NCBI RefSeq assembly: GCF_002897295.1
Contig: NZ_BEXF01000009.1
Coordinates: 207,880 to 271,879 of the forward strand
DNA length: 64,000 nucleotides
Direction: 5' to 3'
Source of the DNA: Brevibacillus reuszeri
GTDB lineage: Bacteria > Bacillota > Bacilli > Brevibacillales > Brevibacillaceae
Shown here: positions 35,653-44,131 of the stretch, piece after piece
Layout: each line of letters starts with the position of its first letter
How positions within the stretch are numbered: the stretch's first letter is position 1
Program-made: the position numbers and the translations under genes
Notes under the pieces: generated by a model
What the model was told of the DNA's origin: nothing
What the model saw: only the letters and a program-made list of their open reading frames with translations
Database searches by the model: none

Positions 35653-36525
35653 ATGAAGGTGAACCGCATTTATACAATTGGTGAATTTTCGAAAATAAGT
35701 AAGGTATCTTCTAGGATGTTGAGGCATTATGACAAGGTTGGATTATTAAAGCCTAGCTATGTCGATCAAAACGGGTATAGGTATTATAGCGATGAGGAAA
35801 TGTACAACATTTCAATGATCAAACAATTTAGAAGGTATGGCTTTTCATTGGATGAGGTAAAAAAAATCATCAGTAAAAATGACGTTGAGTACACCAAACA
35901 AATGCTTCAACTCAAAATCGACTATCTCCAACACTCTACAACAGAAAATCACTATTTAGTAGTAGAGCTGGAAAAGCAAATTAGAGGGATAACAGGGGAA
36001 GAAAAAATAGTTGGTGCAAAACGAAGCTACGACGTTTTAACCGGACATCGAGGAGAATTTCTAGCGTTATGTCAACGAAAACGAACCAAAGACGTAGAAA
36101 TAGATCAAATGATCGACGAGCTTTACGGAGTCATTGCTGCAAGCAACGACTTGGTGTCTCTTGGAACGCATATGACGATCTTTCATCAATCTTATTCCGA
36201 TTATGATCCAGATAAAACGGACATCGAAGTTTGTATACCCGTAAACGCAGAATACAAGACTGATGCATTTTACACACAATTGATCGAGGGCGGCTTTTAT
36301 ATGAGTACGATTTTTTATGGCAGCTATGACAGCATTGGCAACGCGTACATAACGCTTATTAATTGGGCAAAGCAGAATAACTATTCGATCATAGGACCAA
36401 CAGTAGAACGATATTATAGGGATATCAGAGTAACAAATAATCACTCTGAATATATAACAGAAATTTGTATTCCGATTGCAAAACAAAAGCAGGGAGTAAT
36501 CGACATTTTAAGCAAATTGATCTAG
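35653..36525 (+). CDS. MerR-family regulator with GyrI-like effector domain
   Basis: The 290-residue protein has an N-terminal MerR winged helix (YTIGEFSKISKVSSRMLRHY, YSDEEMYNISMIKQFRRYGF), a coiled-coil linker and a C-terminal GyrI/BmrR-like ligand domain (CIPV, YGSYDSIGNAYITLINWA). It lies between the two agmatine deiminase copies, whose promoters both have the 19-bp spacer that MerR proteins act on; it is their probable activator, perhaps sensing agmatine or a polyamine (inference). The ATG at 35653 has only a weak site. The better site (GAAGGTGA) would place initiation on an ATT at 35668, exactly where MerR proteins usually begin. Confidence 0.9.
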   Translation: MKVNRIYTIGEFSKISKVSSRMLRHYDKVGLLKPSYVDQNGYRYYSDEEMYNISMIKQFRRYGFSLDEVKKIISKNDVEYTKQMLQLKIDYLQHSTTENHYLVVELEKQIRGITGEEKIVGAKRSYDVLTGHRGEFLALCQRKRTKDVEIDQMIDELYGVIAASNDLVSLGTHMTIFHQSYSDYDPDKTDIEVCIPVNAEYKTDAFYTQLIEGGFYMSTIFYGSYDSIGNAYITLINWAKQNNYSIIGPTVERYYRDIRVTNNHSEYITEICIPIAKQKQGVIDILSKLI

Positions 36526-36560
36526 GCGAGGTAGCTGGGATAAACCAGTACCTCGCTTTT
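36526..36560 (+). terminator. Terminator of the merR-type gene
   Basis: GCGAGGTA (36526-36533) pairs with TACCTCGC (36549-36556), with an inner GCTGG/CCAG extension and TTTT after. Confidence 0.85.
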
Positions 36561-36629
36561 ATAGTTTGGTTCTTGTTTAAAAGCATTTTCCTTCACAAAG
36601 TGCTCTTAAAGTGTTAGCGGAAAATGTGG

Positions 36630-36660
36630 TTGACCTTGACACATTGGCAACGAATAGAAT
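36630..36660 (+). promoter_or_regulatory. MerR-type promoter (19-bp spacer) of the intact aguA
   Basis: TTGACC (36630-36635) and TAGAAT (36655-36660) are 19 bases apart. The first 11 spacer bases, TTGACACATTG, are identical to the copy at 33599, while flanks differ. This marks the shared block as an operator rather than simple homology. Confidence 0.65.
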
Positions 36661-36696
36661 GAGTTTACATTACATTCGTACAAGGAGTGAAACCGT

Positions 36697-37743
36697 GTGA
36701 AAAGGAAAGAAGACATCGAATACTATATGCCTGCAGAGTGGGAGAAACATGAGGGAACCTGGCTCCAATGGCCCCATGATCGAACTCATAGAGGCGAGGG
36801 ATACAGGGCAAAACTTGATGATATTTGGGTAACGATGGCAAAAGAGCTTCACTATGGAGAAAATGTGCACATTGTTGTATGTAATGAAAATGAAAAAAAG
36901 CATGTTCAAACGATACTGAAGAAAGCAAAAGTGGATATGGATAAAATTGATTTCTTGATTCAAGAAACCGACGACATCTGGATTAGAGATAATGGCCCTA
37001 TATTTGTGAAAGACCATGAAGGGAATCTTTGTCTAACAGATTGGAATTTCAACGGTTGGGGAAATAAATACCCTTATGAAAACGACGCAAAGGTACCAAA
37101 AAAAATCAGCCAAAACTATTGCCTGCCAAAAATTGATGTAAATGTTTGTCTGGAGGGTGGGGGAATCGAAGTGAATGGAAAAGGCACCTTGATGGCAGCA
37201 AAAACATCGATTATCAATGAAAATCGAAACCCCACACTTCATCAGGAAGAAATTGAAAGAGCGTTAACCAAACATTTAGGGGTAACGAATTTTATCTGGA
37301 TAACTGGTCTTCGTGGGGAGGATAACTATAACGAAGATACGGATTTCCATATCGATGGGGCAGCACGATTCTCAAATGAAAATACCATTCTCTATGAGAA
37401 TGACCCTTTTGGCGAAAGTGAAACGTATCTTATGGAAGCGTACGAAAAGCATTATCACGAGTTACAACAGGCGCGAAATACAGATGGAGCGCCATTTCAA
37501 CTCATCCCGTTACCACTAACAAGAAAAATAGTAGAAGAAGCCGGCTCTAAAGGGTCTTATTTAAATTTTTACATCGGGAATGAGGTTGTTTTGGTTCCCA
37601 TCTATGATGATGAGCACGACAAGCTAGCGCTTCAAATCATTGAAGGGCAATTTCCGGGGAGACGAATTGTCGGTGTAAATGTAAGTAAATTGTACGAGTA
37701 CGGTGGCATGATTCACTGCGTAACGCAACAACATCCGTATTAA
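36697..37743 (+). CDS. aguA: Agmatine deiminase
   Basis: The full-length 348-residue product shows EWEKHEGTWLQWPHD, DDIWIRDNGP, WNFNGWGNKY, CLEGGGIEVNGKGTL, DFHIDGAARF and the catalytic Cys in GGMIHCVTQQ. It hydrolyses agmatine to N-carbamoylputrescine and ammonia in the cytoplasm; AguB then makes putrescine. The start is GTG with CAAGGAGTGAAACC upstream. It duplicates the broken copy 3 kb upstream and probably is the functional one. A MerR-type promoter precedes it. Confidence 0.95.
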   Translation: MKRKEDIEYYMPAEWEKHEGTWLQWPHDRTHRGEGYRAKLDDIWVTMAKELHYGENVHIVVCNENEKKHVQTILKKAKVDMDKIDFLIQETDDIWIRDNGPIFVKDHEGNLCLTDWNFNGWGNKYPYENDAKVPKKISQNYCLPKIDVNVCLEGGGIEVNGKGTLMAAKTSIINENRNPTLHQEEIERALTKHLGVTNFIWITGLRGEDNYNEDTDFHIDGAARFSNENTILYENDPFGESETYLMEAYEKHYHELQQARNTDGAPFQLIPLPLTRKIVEEAGSKGSYLNFYIGNEVVLVPIYDDEHDKLALQIIEGQFPGRRIVGVNVSKLYEYGGMIHCVTQQHPY

Positions 37744-37816
37744 ACAGCAATTCATTTTTTGAGTACGCTTTCACAAGAAATGTGTAAAAGCCACTGTAGT
37801 TATTGTGTAGTGATAG

Positions 37817-37857
37817 ATTTCCCTAGGATTAACTTTCCGATCAAATACTAGGGAAAT
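37817..37857. terminator. Hairpin between aguA and the GPH transporter gene
   Basis: ATTTCCCTAG (37817-37826) and CTAGGGAAAT (37848-37857) are perfectly complementary over ten bases with a 21-base loop. It may be a terminator or an operator for the next gene. Confidence 0.5.
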
Positions 37858-37894
37858 TTATCACAACTACTATCAAACAAGGAGGGCAGTCATT

Positions 37895-39262
37895 ATGAGT
37901 GTGAACACTAACAGCAAGCTTTCGCTCGGAACGAAAATAGGATACTCTTTTGGGACCTTTGGAGAAAATATCGCTTACAATTTCTACAATCTCTTTTTTA
38001 TGTATTTTTTAATTGATTATGCAGGAGTTAATCCATTAATAGCGGGGACCATCTCCTTAATTGCAGTCATTTGGAGTGCTGTTATAGATCCTTATATTGG
38101 TCATCTCTCAGATAATAGCAAAAATCCAAAAGGTAGAAGAAGACCTTGGATCATCAAATTTAGTATTCCATTAGCAATTGTAGTATTCTTCTTATTTTCA
38201 AATGTTCCATTAACTGGGGTTGCTCAAGTGTTATTCTTCACCGTAATGAATATGCTCTTCTGGTTTATGCTATCCGCAGTAGATGTACCATACTTGGTCT
38301 TAGGGGCTGAAATAAGCAGGGATCCACGTGATCGACTTTCTCTAAGATGGATGTCTACAAGCTTTAATTATTTGGGATATGCGATTGCAGGCTATGCTAT
38401 CTTAATTGTTAGTAAGTTTGAGGAGGTATTTGGAAGTACTGATTCTGCTTGGAGTATAACCGCTCTTCTAATGGGTGTATTAATTGCTGGCTCTTTTCTG
38501 GTATCCTATTTTTCAACCAGCGGAAATGAACCTATTCATCAAGTAACGAACGAAGCAGTGAAAGTCTCCATTTTCAGATCGATAAGAGAAGGATTACGTA
38601 TCAAAGCTTATCGAAATGTACTATTTTATACCTTATTTTTTTTTATCGGTGATACATTGTTTACTGTAAATCAAATCTATTTATTTGAAAATGTATTGGG
38701 GGCTGGTGAAGGAATTATTTCAACGATGATATTGGCAGCTGCCCTCATGGTGATTTTCATTTCACCAGTCATGGGGAAACTTGGCGCTAAAATTGGGAAT
38801 CGAAATACTGTACTGCTTTCAACCATTTTTATAACAGTAGTTTTCGGAATATTTAAATTCATCCCTTTGACAACAGTGAGTATTTGGGGCCTTTTATTAG
38901 CTTGTGCCGTAGGTGAAGCTGGATTCTTTGTAAACTCGACAGGTATGCTTTATGAGGTTGCGGATGTGACGGAGTCAGAGACTGGGATCAAAAATGAGGG
39001 TGTGATCATCGCTTTTTCCAATTTCGTACTTAAATTAGGTACTGCTCTGGGAATGTGGCTTCAGGGATTCCTTTTATCTTTTTATCAATACGAACCAACA
39101 AGGGTAACAAATACAGCTCTTAATGGATTAGGTAATATGAGTACGATCATACCAGCAGTATTTTGTGGAATTAGTATTATTTTTGTCTGGAGATATTCAT
39201 TAGCGAAAAAACATAACAGTGAAAATCATCTTAATGTACAGGAGGCTAAGCGTTTTCTATAG
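37895..39262 (+). CDS. GPH-family (glycoside-pentoside-hexuronide) cation symporter
   Basis: This 455-residue, 12-helix protein starts with the GPH pattern GTKIGYSFGTFGENIAYNFY and has IDPYIGHLSDNSKNPKGRRRPW in the 2-3 loop and DVPYLVLGAEISRDPRDR. The family co-transports sugars or glycosides with Na+ or H+. No sugar-degrading enzyme lies next to it, so the solute is unknown. CAAGGAGGGCAGTCATT is an excellent ribosome binding site. Base composition is more AT-rich than the amine clusters. Confidence 0.88.
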   Translation: MSVNTNSKLSLGTKIGYSFGTFGENIAYNFYNLFFMYFLIDYAGVNPLIAGTISLIAVIWSAVIDPYIGHLSDNSKNPKGRRRPWIIKFSIPLAIVVFFLFSNVPLTGVAQVLFFTVMNMLFWFMLSAVDVPYLVLGAEISRDPRDRLSLRWMSTSFNYLGYAIAGYAILIVSKFEEVFGSTDSAWSITALLMGVLIAGSFLVSYFSTSGNEPIHQVTNEAVKVSIFRSIREGLRIKAYRNVLFYTLFFFIGDTLFTVNQIYLFENVLGAGEGIISTMILAAALMVIFISPVMGKLGAKIGNRNTVLLSTIFITVVFGIFKFIPLTTVSIWGLLLACAVGEAGFFVNSTGMLYEVADVTESETGIKNEGVIIAFSNFVLKLGTALGMWLQGFLLSFYQYEPTRVTNTALNGLGNMSTIIPAVFCGISIIFVWRYSLAKKHNSENHLNVQEAKRFL

Positions 39263-39650
39263 TTGTTATCCGCCTTTTTCTATGGGACGGTAACGGTTGC
39301 CTATCACTGGATTGACCACACCCAGGAAGAAACGTCCAAATTATTTAACGCCTTGGATAAAACAATCGTAGCTTGTAATTAGTATGATCATGTTGCAGAC
39401 AAAAGGTGGTCACTAGTTGAGTCAAAATTCAACTCCTCATACCAGACACGTGCAAAATGCCGCGAGTGAAGAAGTCGAGCAAGCTTGTCACCGTGCAGAT
39501 TGTCATGATTTTATAATGAAATTAGAGCATGGATACGACACAATTGTAGGAGAAGGAGGTTCCACTTTATCAGGTGGAGAGAAACAAAGAATTTCGCATG
39601 CGGGTACCTTTTTAAAAAATTCGTCGATTATAATACTCGATTAGGCAGTT
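39263..39650 (+). pseudogene. Fragments of an ABC exporter ATPase and an unidentified gene
   Basis: From 39417 to 39644 a frame reads YDTIVGEGGSTLSGGEKQRI then SSIIILD, the signature and Walker B part of an MsbA-type ABC ATPase. It stops where DEAT should follow, and no Walker A is present. Before it, at 39270-39381, a frame (AYHWIDHTQEETSKLFNALD) resembles the C-terminus of a TetR-type regulator, but this is weak. Both are decayed. Confidence 0.7.
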
Positions 39651-39692
39651 AAAGTCCCCATTTTTCGCAAGGTGGCGTTCTCTACTCTCGGA

Positions 39693-39730
39693 GGACACTT
39701 CTTGATGTAAAAGAAGTGTCCTTTGTCTAT
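39693..39730 (+). terminator. Terminator behind the ABC ATPase remnant
   Basis: GGACACTTCTT (39693-39703) and AAGAAGTGTCC (39711-39721) form an 11-bp stem. From 39731 to 40088 I see no gene. Confidence 0.75.
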
Positions 39731-40088
39731 TTATATGGCTACCAGCTGTTGTTCAGAGGAACTAAAGTAGTAGACTGATGTTGTTGATTTCACGCTATTT
39801 TTGTATAAGAAAAGCTCTTAATCTTCGTAAAAGTGTTTGACTAGCTGGGTTTATTGAACTATCAACGGATTCACAACAGTGAAGACCTCCAGAAACTGAA
39901 CAACAGCAGCCTGGTAATGCCCAATAGACTATAAGATGACATATGAACAGCTGAGGATAACTGGTTTTTCTGATAAATTTATTCAAAAAAATCCCCTCCA
40001 AGTAGAGTGTACCACCTACTTTGCGGTGGGCGGGGTTGTCACTGTCTACTCAGACGGGATACTGTCACCTTCAGGGACTTATTTCTTT

Positions 40089-40625
40089 TTATGATTGATA
40101 CTCATTGTTCACTACGTAATGATGCTGAACAATTTGACCAAAGCGTTTTGACTCTCTCAGGAAGAGCTTCAATTCCGGATTATCTTTCTTAAACAGCGGG
40201 ATGCCTTTTCCTAATATCGTTGGCATGATCGAGATGATAAACTCGTCAACCAGTCTTCCTTTTAAAAGAACGTCCAGAATTTCTGCTCCGCCAACGATCC
40301 AGATTTTGGAGCCTTCTTCTTCTTTCATTTTCTCGACGAACCTAGGCACATCTTCGGTTACAAATGTAACGTGTGGATTTGGATCATGTTTCGAGCGTGA
40401 GAACACGTAGCACTTTTTATCTGGGTAGGGGAATTGATCAGCTAATTCAAAAGTATGCTCGTATGTTTTGTTCCCCATTAAGACTGTGTCTATCGTTTCG
40501 TAAAATTCACTGTAACCGTTATCTCCGTCTCCCGCTACCTCATATAGCCAATTAATCTCACCGTTTTCGCGCGCAATATACCCATCCAGAGTTGTTGCGA
40601 TGAATAATACGACAGGTCGTTGCAT
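40089..40625 (-). CDS. Dihydrofolate reductase-like protein (RibD C-terminal fold, YyaP/YwjB type)
   Basis: The 178-residue protein has VVLFIATTLDGYIARENGEI at the N-terminus, VLMGNKTYEHTFELADQFPY and the NADPH-site IWIVGGAEILDVLL. It is a stand-alone reductase of the RibD_C/DHFR fold; the usual role of these copies is unclear. A fragment of a related gene lies at 50477-50654. The start is supported by AAAAAAGGAGTAGATCAAA. Confidence 0.9.
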   Translation of the reverse strand: MQRPVVLFIATTLDGYIARENGEINWLYEVAGDGDNGYSEFYETIDTVLMGNKTYEHTFELADQFPYPDKKCYVFSRSKHDPNPHVTFVTEDVPRFVEKMKEEEGSKIWIVGGAEILDVLLKGRLVDEFIISIMPTILGKGIPLFKKDNPELKLFLRESKRFGQIVQHHYVVNNEYQS

Positions 40626-40867
40626 TTTGATCTACTCCTTTTTTCATGATGGAGTTGTTTTTTGGGGAAGCAGTATTTCCTTGCTACTTATTTAATCATA
40701 GCATTAAATAGGTCATACTCAGAACGAACAGAAAGGTGACCAATTAAGAAATGCATCGGTTGACAAACGAAAAAGTGCTCAACTCTGTGGGGAATGGTGG
40801 TTGTCTGAACATCACCCACGAAGAGAAGAGTACACATACTATAGATCTTTGAAACTCTTATAACATT

Positions 40868-41494
40868 TTAGAAGGTTTCTGCCTCTTTCACTGCTCTTTC
40901 AATTCCATTACGAATAATATCTTCCGCTTTATCCGGGAACTGATTGTGGCCTTCTACGATAACTGTTGTAAGGTCTTTTACACCAAAAAAATTCATCATG
41001 TTCGTTACATAATTTACGGCCATTTCCATTGAGGCTGTAGGTCCTTCAGAATAGACACCACCTCTTGCATTTAAGAGAGCTACTTTCTTGTCAGAGAGTA
41101 AACCAATTGAACCTTCTGAAGTATATCGGAAAGTTTTACCCGCTTGACATAAATAATCAAAATACGTATGCAATACAGCAGGTACGCTAAAGTTCCATAG
41201 AGGAAAAGCAAATACAACCTTATCAGCTTCGAGAAATTGGTTTAAATACTTATTCGCAGTATCTGTCGCTTCTTTTTCTTCTGAATTCAATTCCATACCT
41301 TTTGCCAATTTATAAATACCGTTAAGTGTATTCGCATGATAATAGGGTAGATTTTCTGAGAACAGATCAAGCTCGATAATCAAATCCTCAGGATGGGACT
41401 CTTTATAACACTCAAGAAAAGCCTGATAAAGTTTTACACTTACAGCTTGTTCGATTGGACGAAAATTTGCTTTCACAAATAAAACTGTAGACAT
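40868..41494 (-). CDS. FMN-dependent NADH-azoreductase
   Basis: This 208-residue flavodoxin-like quinone reductase carries VLFVKANFRP, the FMN-site FAFPLWNFSVPAVLHTYFDY and ARGGVYSEGP. The family reduces azo dyes and quinones with two electrons and protects against thiol stress. It is monocistronic, with GAGGAGGATTCTA upstream. Confidence 0.93.
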   Translation of the reverse strand: MSTVLFVKANFRPIEQAVSVKLYQAFLECYKESHPEDLIIELDLFSENLPYYHANTLNGIYKLAKGMELNSEEKEATDTANKYLNQFLEADKVVFAFPLWNFSVPAVLHTYFDYLCQAGKTFRYTSEGSIGLLSDKKVALLNARGGVYSEGPTASMEMAVNYVTNMMNFFGVKDLTTVIVEGHNQFPDKAEDIIRNGIERAVKEAETF

Positions 41495-41540
41495 TAGAAT
41501 CCTCCTCAGTTCATGAATCCATATTTAAGATATCAATAGC

Positions 41541-41645
41541 AAGGTTTCGTTTAAAGTTGCCACAAATGCTCCCACTATAAGTGGCGACCGTGATCTGTGA
41601 TCGCTTCACGTTTTGTAAGTGCAAGTGTTTCTTCCTTTCGTACGA
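41541..41645 (-). pseudogene. Relic of a DHA2-type MFS gene start
   Basis: The stretch matches bases 49640-49735 (start of the intact MFS gene at 48295-49722) at most positions, with indels. It contains the same CGTTTAA-GTTGCCACAAA block. Only the first 30 or so codons remain. Confidence 0.75.
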
Positions 41646-41710
41646 AAGTATGCTTGATTCGTTCACATTTTAGTGAAAATATTCTTTGAAAAATATATTC
41701 AATATATCTA

Positions 41711-41810
41711 TTTTGGGTAGTTAGGAGACAAAATCAGAGAAATGTCTGAGAAATAAATAGGAGTAAAGGAGCGATGAGGACGGATTTAAGAAAACGTCGT
41801 ACTAGAAACT
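41711..41810 (+). pseudogene. Relic of a TetR gene start with its operator
   Basis: TTTTGGGTAGTTAGGAGAC, the AAATGTCTGAGAAAT block and the ATG at 41774 (RTDLRKRR) match the region 49815-49903 in front of and at the start of the intact TetR gene. Homology stops abruptly at 41810, where an IS110 relic begins. The other part of this relic is at 47840-48130. Confidence 0.75.
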
Positions 41811-42180
41811 GAGTAATTGGAGTCTGATAATGTCCAGTTGACTCCAAAACAACCGGAGGTTGTTTACCAGTTATACTTTCTACATTCTTGAGAAAGTGAG
41901 GAAAAGTATCTAGTCCCTCACGATTATGCGAAATACTAAAGCTTTTTCCGTATGGCTGACTCTTGTCTAAAAATGCTTGAACTTGACTTTCCCTTTAGAT
42001 ATATCCAAACCAACAACTGGATTCATTGTATCGCTCCTTTTCCAAGATATTTTGCCGGTAACCCCTAGTCCTGCTTGTAGTATCATAGCTTCGCTTGTTA
42101 TACGGGATCTTGTCCCAACCAGCCTCAAGCATGTTTCTACAAGTAGGGGGTGAACAGTTTAGCTGACGGGGTCAATGCCC
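41811..42180 (-). mobile_element. IS110-family insertion sequence relic
   Basis: Reading the minus strand from 42026, the frame gives MNPVVGLDISKG, a one-base deletion, then SQVQAFLDKSQPYGKSFSIS and VVLESTGHYQTPITQFL. This is the DEDD-transposase N-terminus of IS110. It ends at about 41811, against the TetR relic. The non-coding 42027-42180 is the segment before the transposase, where IS110-group elements encode their bridge RNA. The outer boundary is not certain. The rest of the transposase is gone. Confidence 0.8.
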
Positions 42181-42225
42181 CACGGGCAGGGACGTTCTAC
42201 CTCGGCTACCGTAATCGTAGAACCA

Positions 42226-42261
42226 AATAAAAAATGGTCAACCAGTAAAAACTGGCTGACC
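42226..42261 (-). terminator. Hairpin with T-run on the minus strand
   Basis: GGTCAACCAGT (42236-42246) pairs with ACTGGCTGACC (42251-42261) with one mismatch. On the minus strand ATTTTTTATTTGG follows. Confidence 0.7.
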
Positions 42262-42326
42262 TCATAATACGAACGGGCAGAATAGTTGAATTAGTTATTG
42301 CTCGGCTGCCCTATATAAAGTAAACA

Positions 42327-42353
42327 GGCCCGACTCTAAAACGATGTCGGGCC
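42327..42353 (-). terminator. Terminator of the serine-hydrolase gene
   Basis: GGCCCGAC (42327-42334) pairs with GTCGGGCC (42346-42353), 20 bases downstream of the hydrolase stop on the minus strand. Confidence 0.75.
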
Positions 42354-42373
42354 CTTCATTTTAAGGCATAGAA

Positions 42374-43534
42374 TTATGATTCAGCATTACTAAGTGTCTC
42401 GCGGATTAGATCAGATACAAGCCGATCAGGGGACCGATTTCCCCGTCCAACCCTCATACGATTACACAGCACAGCCACGGCAAAGCAATTCGATGGATCG
42501 GCATACCCAATCATGCCACCCAAACCTGCATAGCCGAAAGCCGTCGGCTTACCTCCCATGACATCACCCTCTTGGCCAAGGCTATAGCCAAGTCCCAACC
42601 TATTGGGAGCGAGTGCAACTTCGTCGATACCTTCGAAATGTAGTGACGTCGCCTCCGCTACGGATGCTGGTTCGAGCAGACGTCTACCATTCACACCGTC
42701 ACCAATCAGTGAGGCATACATGCACGCTAACGCCTGCGCTGTAGCGATAACATTCACGGCGGGTACGGCCGCTGCATGGAACCACGGCGAATTCCATTCC
42801 GGATTTGCAACAGGGACCAGGGCAGGAGGCAGAACTCGCTTGAAAAGCATGTCATCCGGCATGGAAGCAATGGGTACGGCTTCACCGCTAATCTCGGCGA
42901 TACGGGATTCCGCTTCTGAGGAAGCACCTAAATACAGGTTCTTTTCGATGCCTAAAGGCTTGCAAATCTCTTCATGAATAATTTGGGCAAAAGTCCGGCC
43001 ATCAGCTCGGGATCCGGTTTCCCCCAAAATCCAACCGAAAGTCAGACCATGATAACCTGACTTGCTGCCAGGTTTCCATATTGGCTCTAGCTTCTCCATC
43101 TCGCAGACCATTGCTCGCCAGTCAGTGATGAGCCGCATATCCGCGTACGTGGGCATCAAGGGAATTCCTGCCGAATGGGTAAGCACCTGGCGGAGAGTAA
43201 TCTTTTCCTTGCCGTTCGCTCCGAACTCGGGCCAGTAATGGGAGATCCGTTCATCATAAGCCAGCTTGCCTTGTTGGACGAGAATATGAATGGCAGTTGA
43301 AATAATGCCTTTGGAGCAAGATTGCACAACGAATAAGGTATCTGAGTCAACGGATCGTCGTCCTGCGGAATCAGCGCTGCCTGAAAAAGCATTGAGAATC
43401 AGCTCTCCGTGCCAATAAGCTGCAACTTGGAATCCTGCGCCTATATCGTCTTGCGCGAGCTCATCCAACAATTGTTTGACCCGAATCTGTAGGTCTGTGA
43501 GATTTTGACGTTTTCTACTAAATGGATTGGTCAA
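42374..43534 (-). CDS. Serine hydrolase of the beta-lactamase/EstB (class C-like) family
   Basis: The protein has about 386 residues and the SxxK nucleophile motif in VVQSCSKGIIS, a Tyr motif in SGYHGLTFGWILGE and the late GYAGLGGMIGYADP. Such enzymes are esterases, D-aminopeptidases or lactamase-like proteins; no signal peptide is visible, so it is probably cytoplasmic. I prefer a TTG start at 43534, nine bases after AAGGGAG. The longer frame from an ATG at 43582 adds residues encoded inside a structured leader. That leader (43571-43660) may control it. Confidence 0.82.
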   Translation of the reverse strand: MTNPFSRKRQNLTDLQIRVKQLLDELAQDDIGAGFQVAAYWHGELILNAFSGSADSAGRRSVDSDTLFVVQSCSKGIISTAIHILVQQGKLAYDERISHYWPEFGANGKEKITLRQVLTHSAGIPLMPTYADMRLITDWRAMVCEMEKLEPIWKPGSKSGYHGLTFGWILGETGSRADGRTFAQIIHEEICKPLGIEKNLYLGASSEAESRIAEISGEAVPIASMPDDMLFKRVLPPALVPVANPEWNSPWFHAAAVPAVNVIATAQALACMYASLIGDGVNGRRLLEPASVAEATSLHFEGIDEVALAPNRLGLGYSLGQEGDVMGGKPTAFGYAGLGGMIGYADPSNCFAVAVLCNRMRVGRGNRSPDRLVSDLIRETLSNAES

Positions 43535-43570
43535 TGCACTCAACTCCCTTATTTTAATTGAACAATAAGG

Positions 43571-43660
43571 TGCAAAGCCCATCCTTTTAAACGCCTTTGG
43601 GCGAACAGGTTACTTATCGTCCGCCCATGAAAAGGTTCGCCCTAAGGAATAGGCTTTGCA
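43571..43660 (-). promoter_or_regulatory. Nested-stem leader RNA before the serine hydrolase
   Basis: Two perfect complementary pairs are nested: TGCAAAGCC (43571-43579) with GGCTTTGCA (43652-43660), and inside it GGGCGAAC (43599-43606) with GTTCGCCC (43635-43642). On the minus strand this lies in the 5' leader of the hydrolase gene. The shape, closing stem, inner arm and conserved-looking loops, is that of a structured regulatory RNA. I recognise no known class. Confidence 0.5.
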
Positions 43661-43949
43661 TGAGCCGCGTGACATACAGGCAAAATGATTTGCCATCAAA
43701 ATCAACCACCTTTCAGTAAAAATATTAGCAATGAATAATGGATACTTCAACATCAAAAACATATATAGATAAACTTTACCGTACAAGAAAAGGTGGGTCG
43801 AAATTAGTCAGTATTTTAAAATCTGTAAGGCAAGCACTGCTGGCACAAGTCGACGGTGCATGTTACGCTAACGGGTTCGATAGTTCAATGAGTCAGTCTA
43901 AGACTTTTTTATTCAGTTTAGAGCCAGGGATTGCTTAATTCTAAAGCTG
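43661..43949. other. Stretch with no convincing gene
   Basis: A short frame at 43738-43938 has no ribosome binding site and no family resemblance. AGTCTAAGACTTTTTTATT near 43900 resembles motifs inside the 96-bp repeats and near 50690. Confidence 0.3.
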
Positions 43950-44045
43950 AGTCTAAAACTAATTTTCAAATACCTGGTGATTTTGAAGACCGGGACTCCT
44001 TGTACTATAAGGGGTTCTGGTCTAAAACTTTATTATCACTGAACA
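43950..44045. repeat. 96-bp direct repeat, copy A
   Basis: This copy matches 47742-47837 with about three differences. It contains a hairpin of about 14 bp (GACCGGGACTCCTT with AAGGGGTTCTGGTC, using G-T pairs), flanked by two GTCTAAAAC motifs. Confidence 0.92.
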
Positions 44046-44089
44046 GTAGCACTTTACATTTCAACAATGAAGTGCTAAGATCATTTCGA

Positions 44090-44106
44090 CACTTATAGAA
44101 ATGTAG
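44090..44106 (+). promoter_or_regulatory. Candidate ArsR operator, upstream of the regulator
   Basis: CACTTATAGAAATGTAG recurs in inverted form at 44428-44449 in front of the next gene. It sits between the likely promoter and the ArsR start. Confidence 0.5.
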
Positions 44107-44131
44107 AATAACACTTGGGAAGGAGATCATC

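Noticed and set aside
43738..43938. 66-codon frame before the 96-bp repeat
   Set aside because: No ribosome binding site and no recognisable motif. It ends in the AGTCTAAGAC repeat-like sequence.
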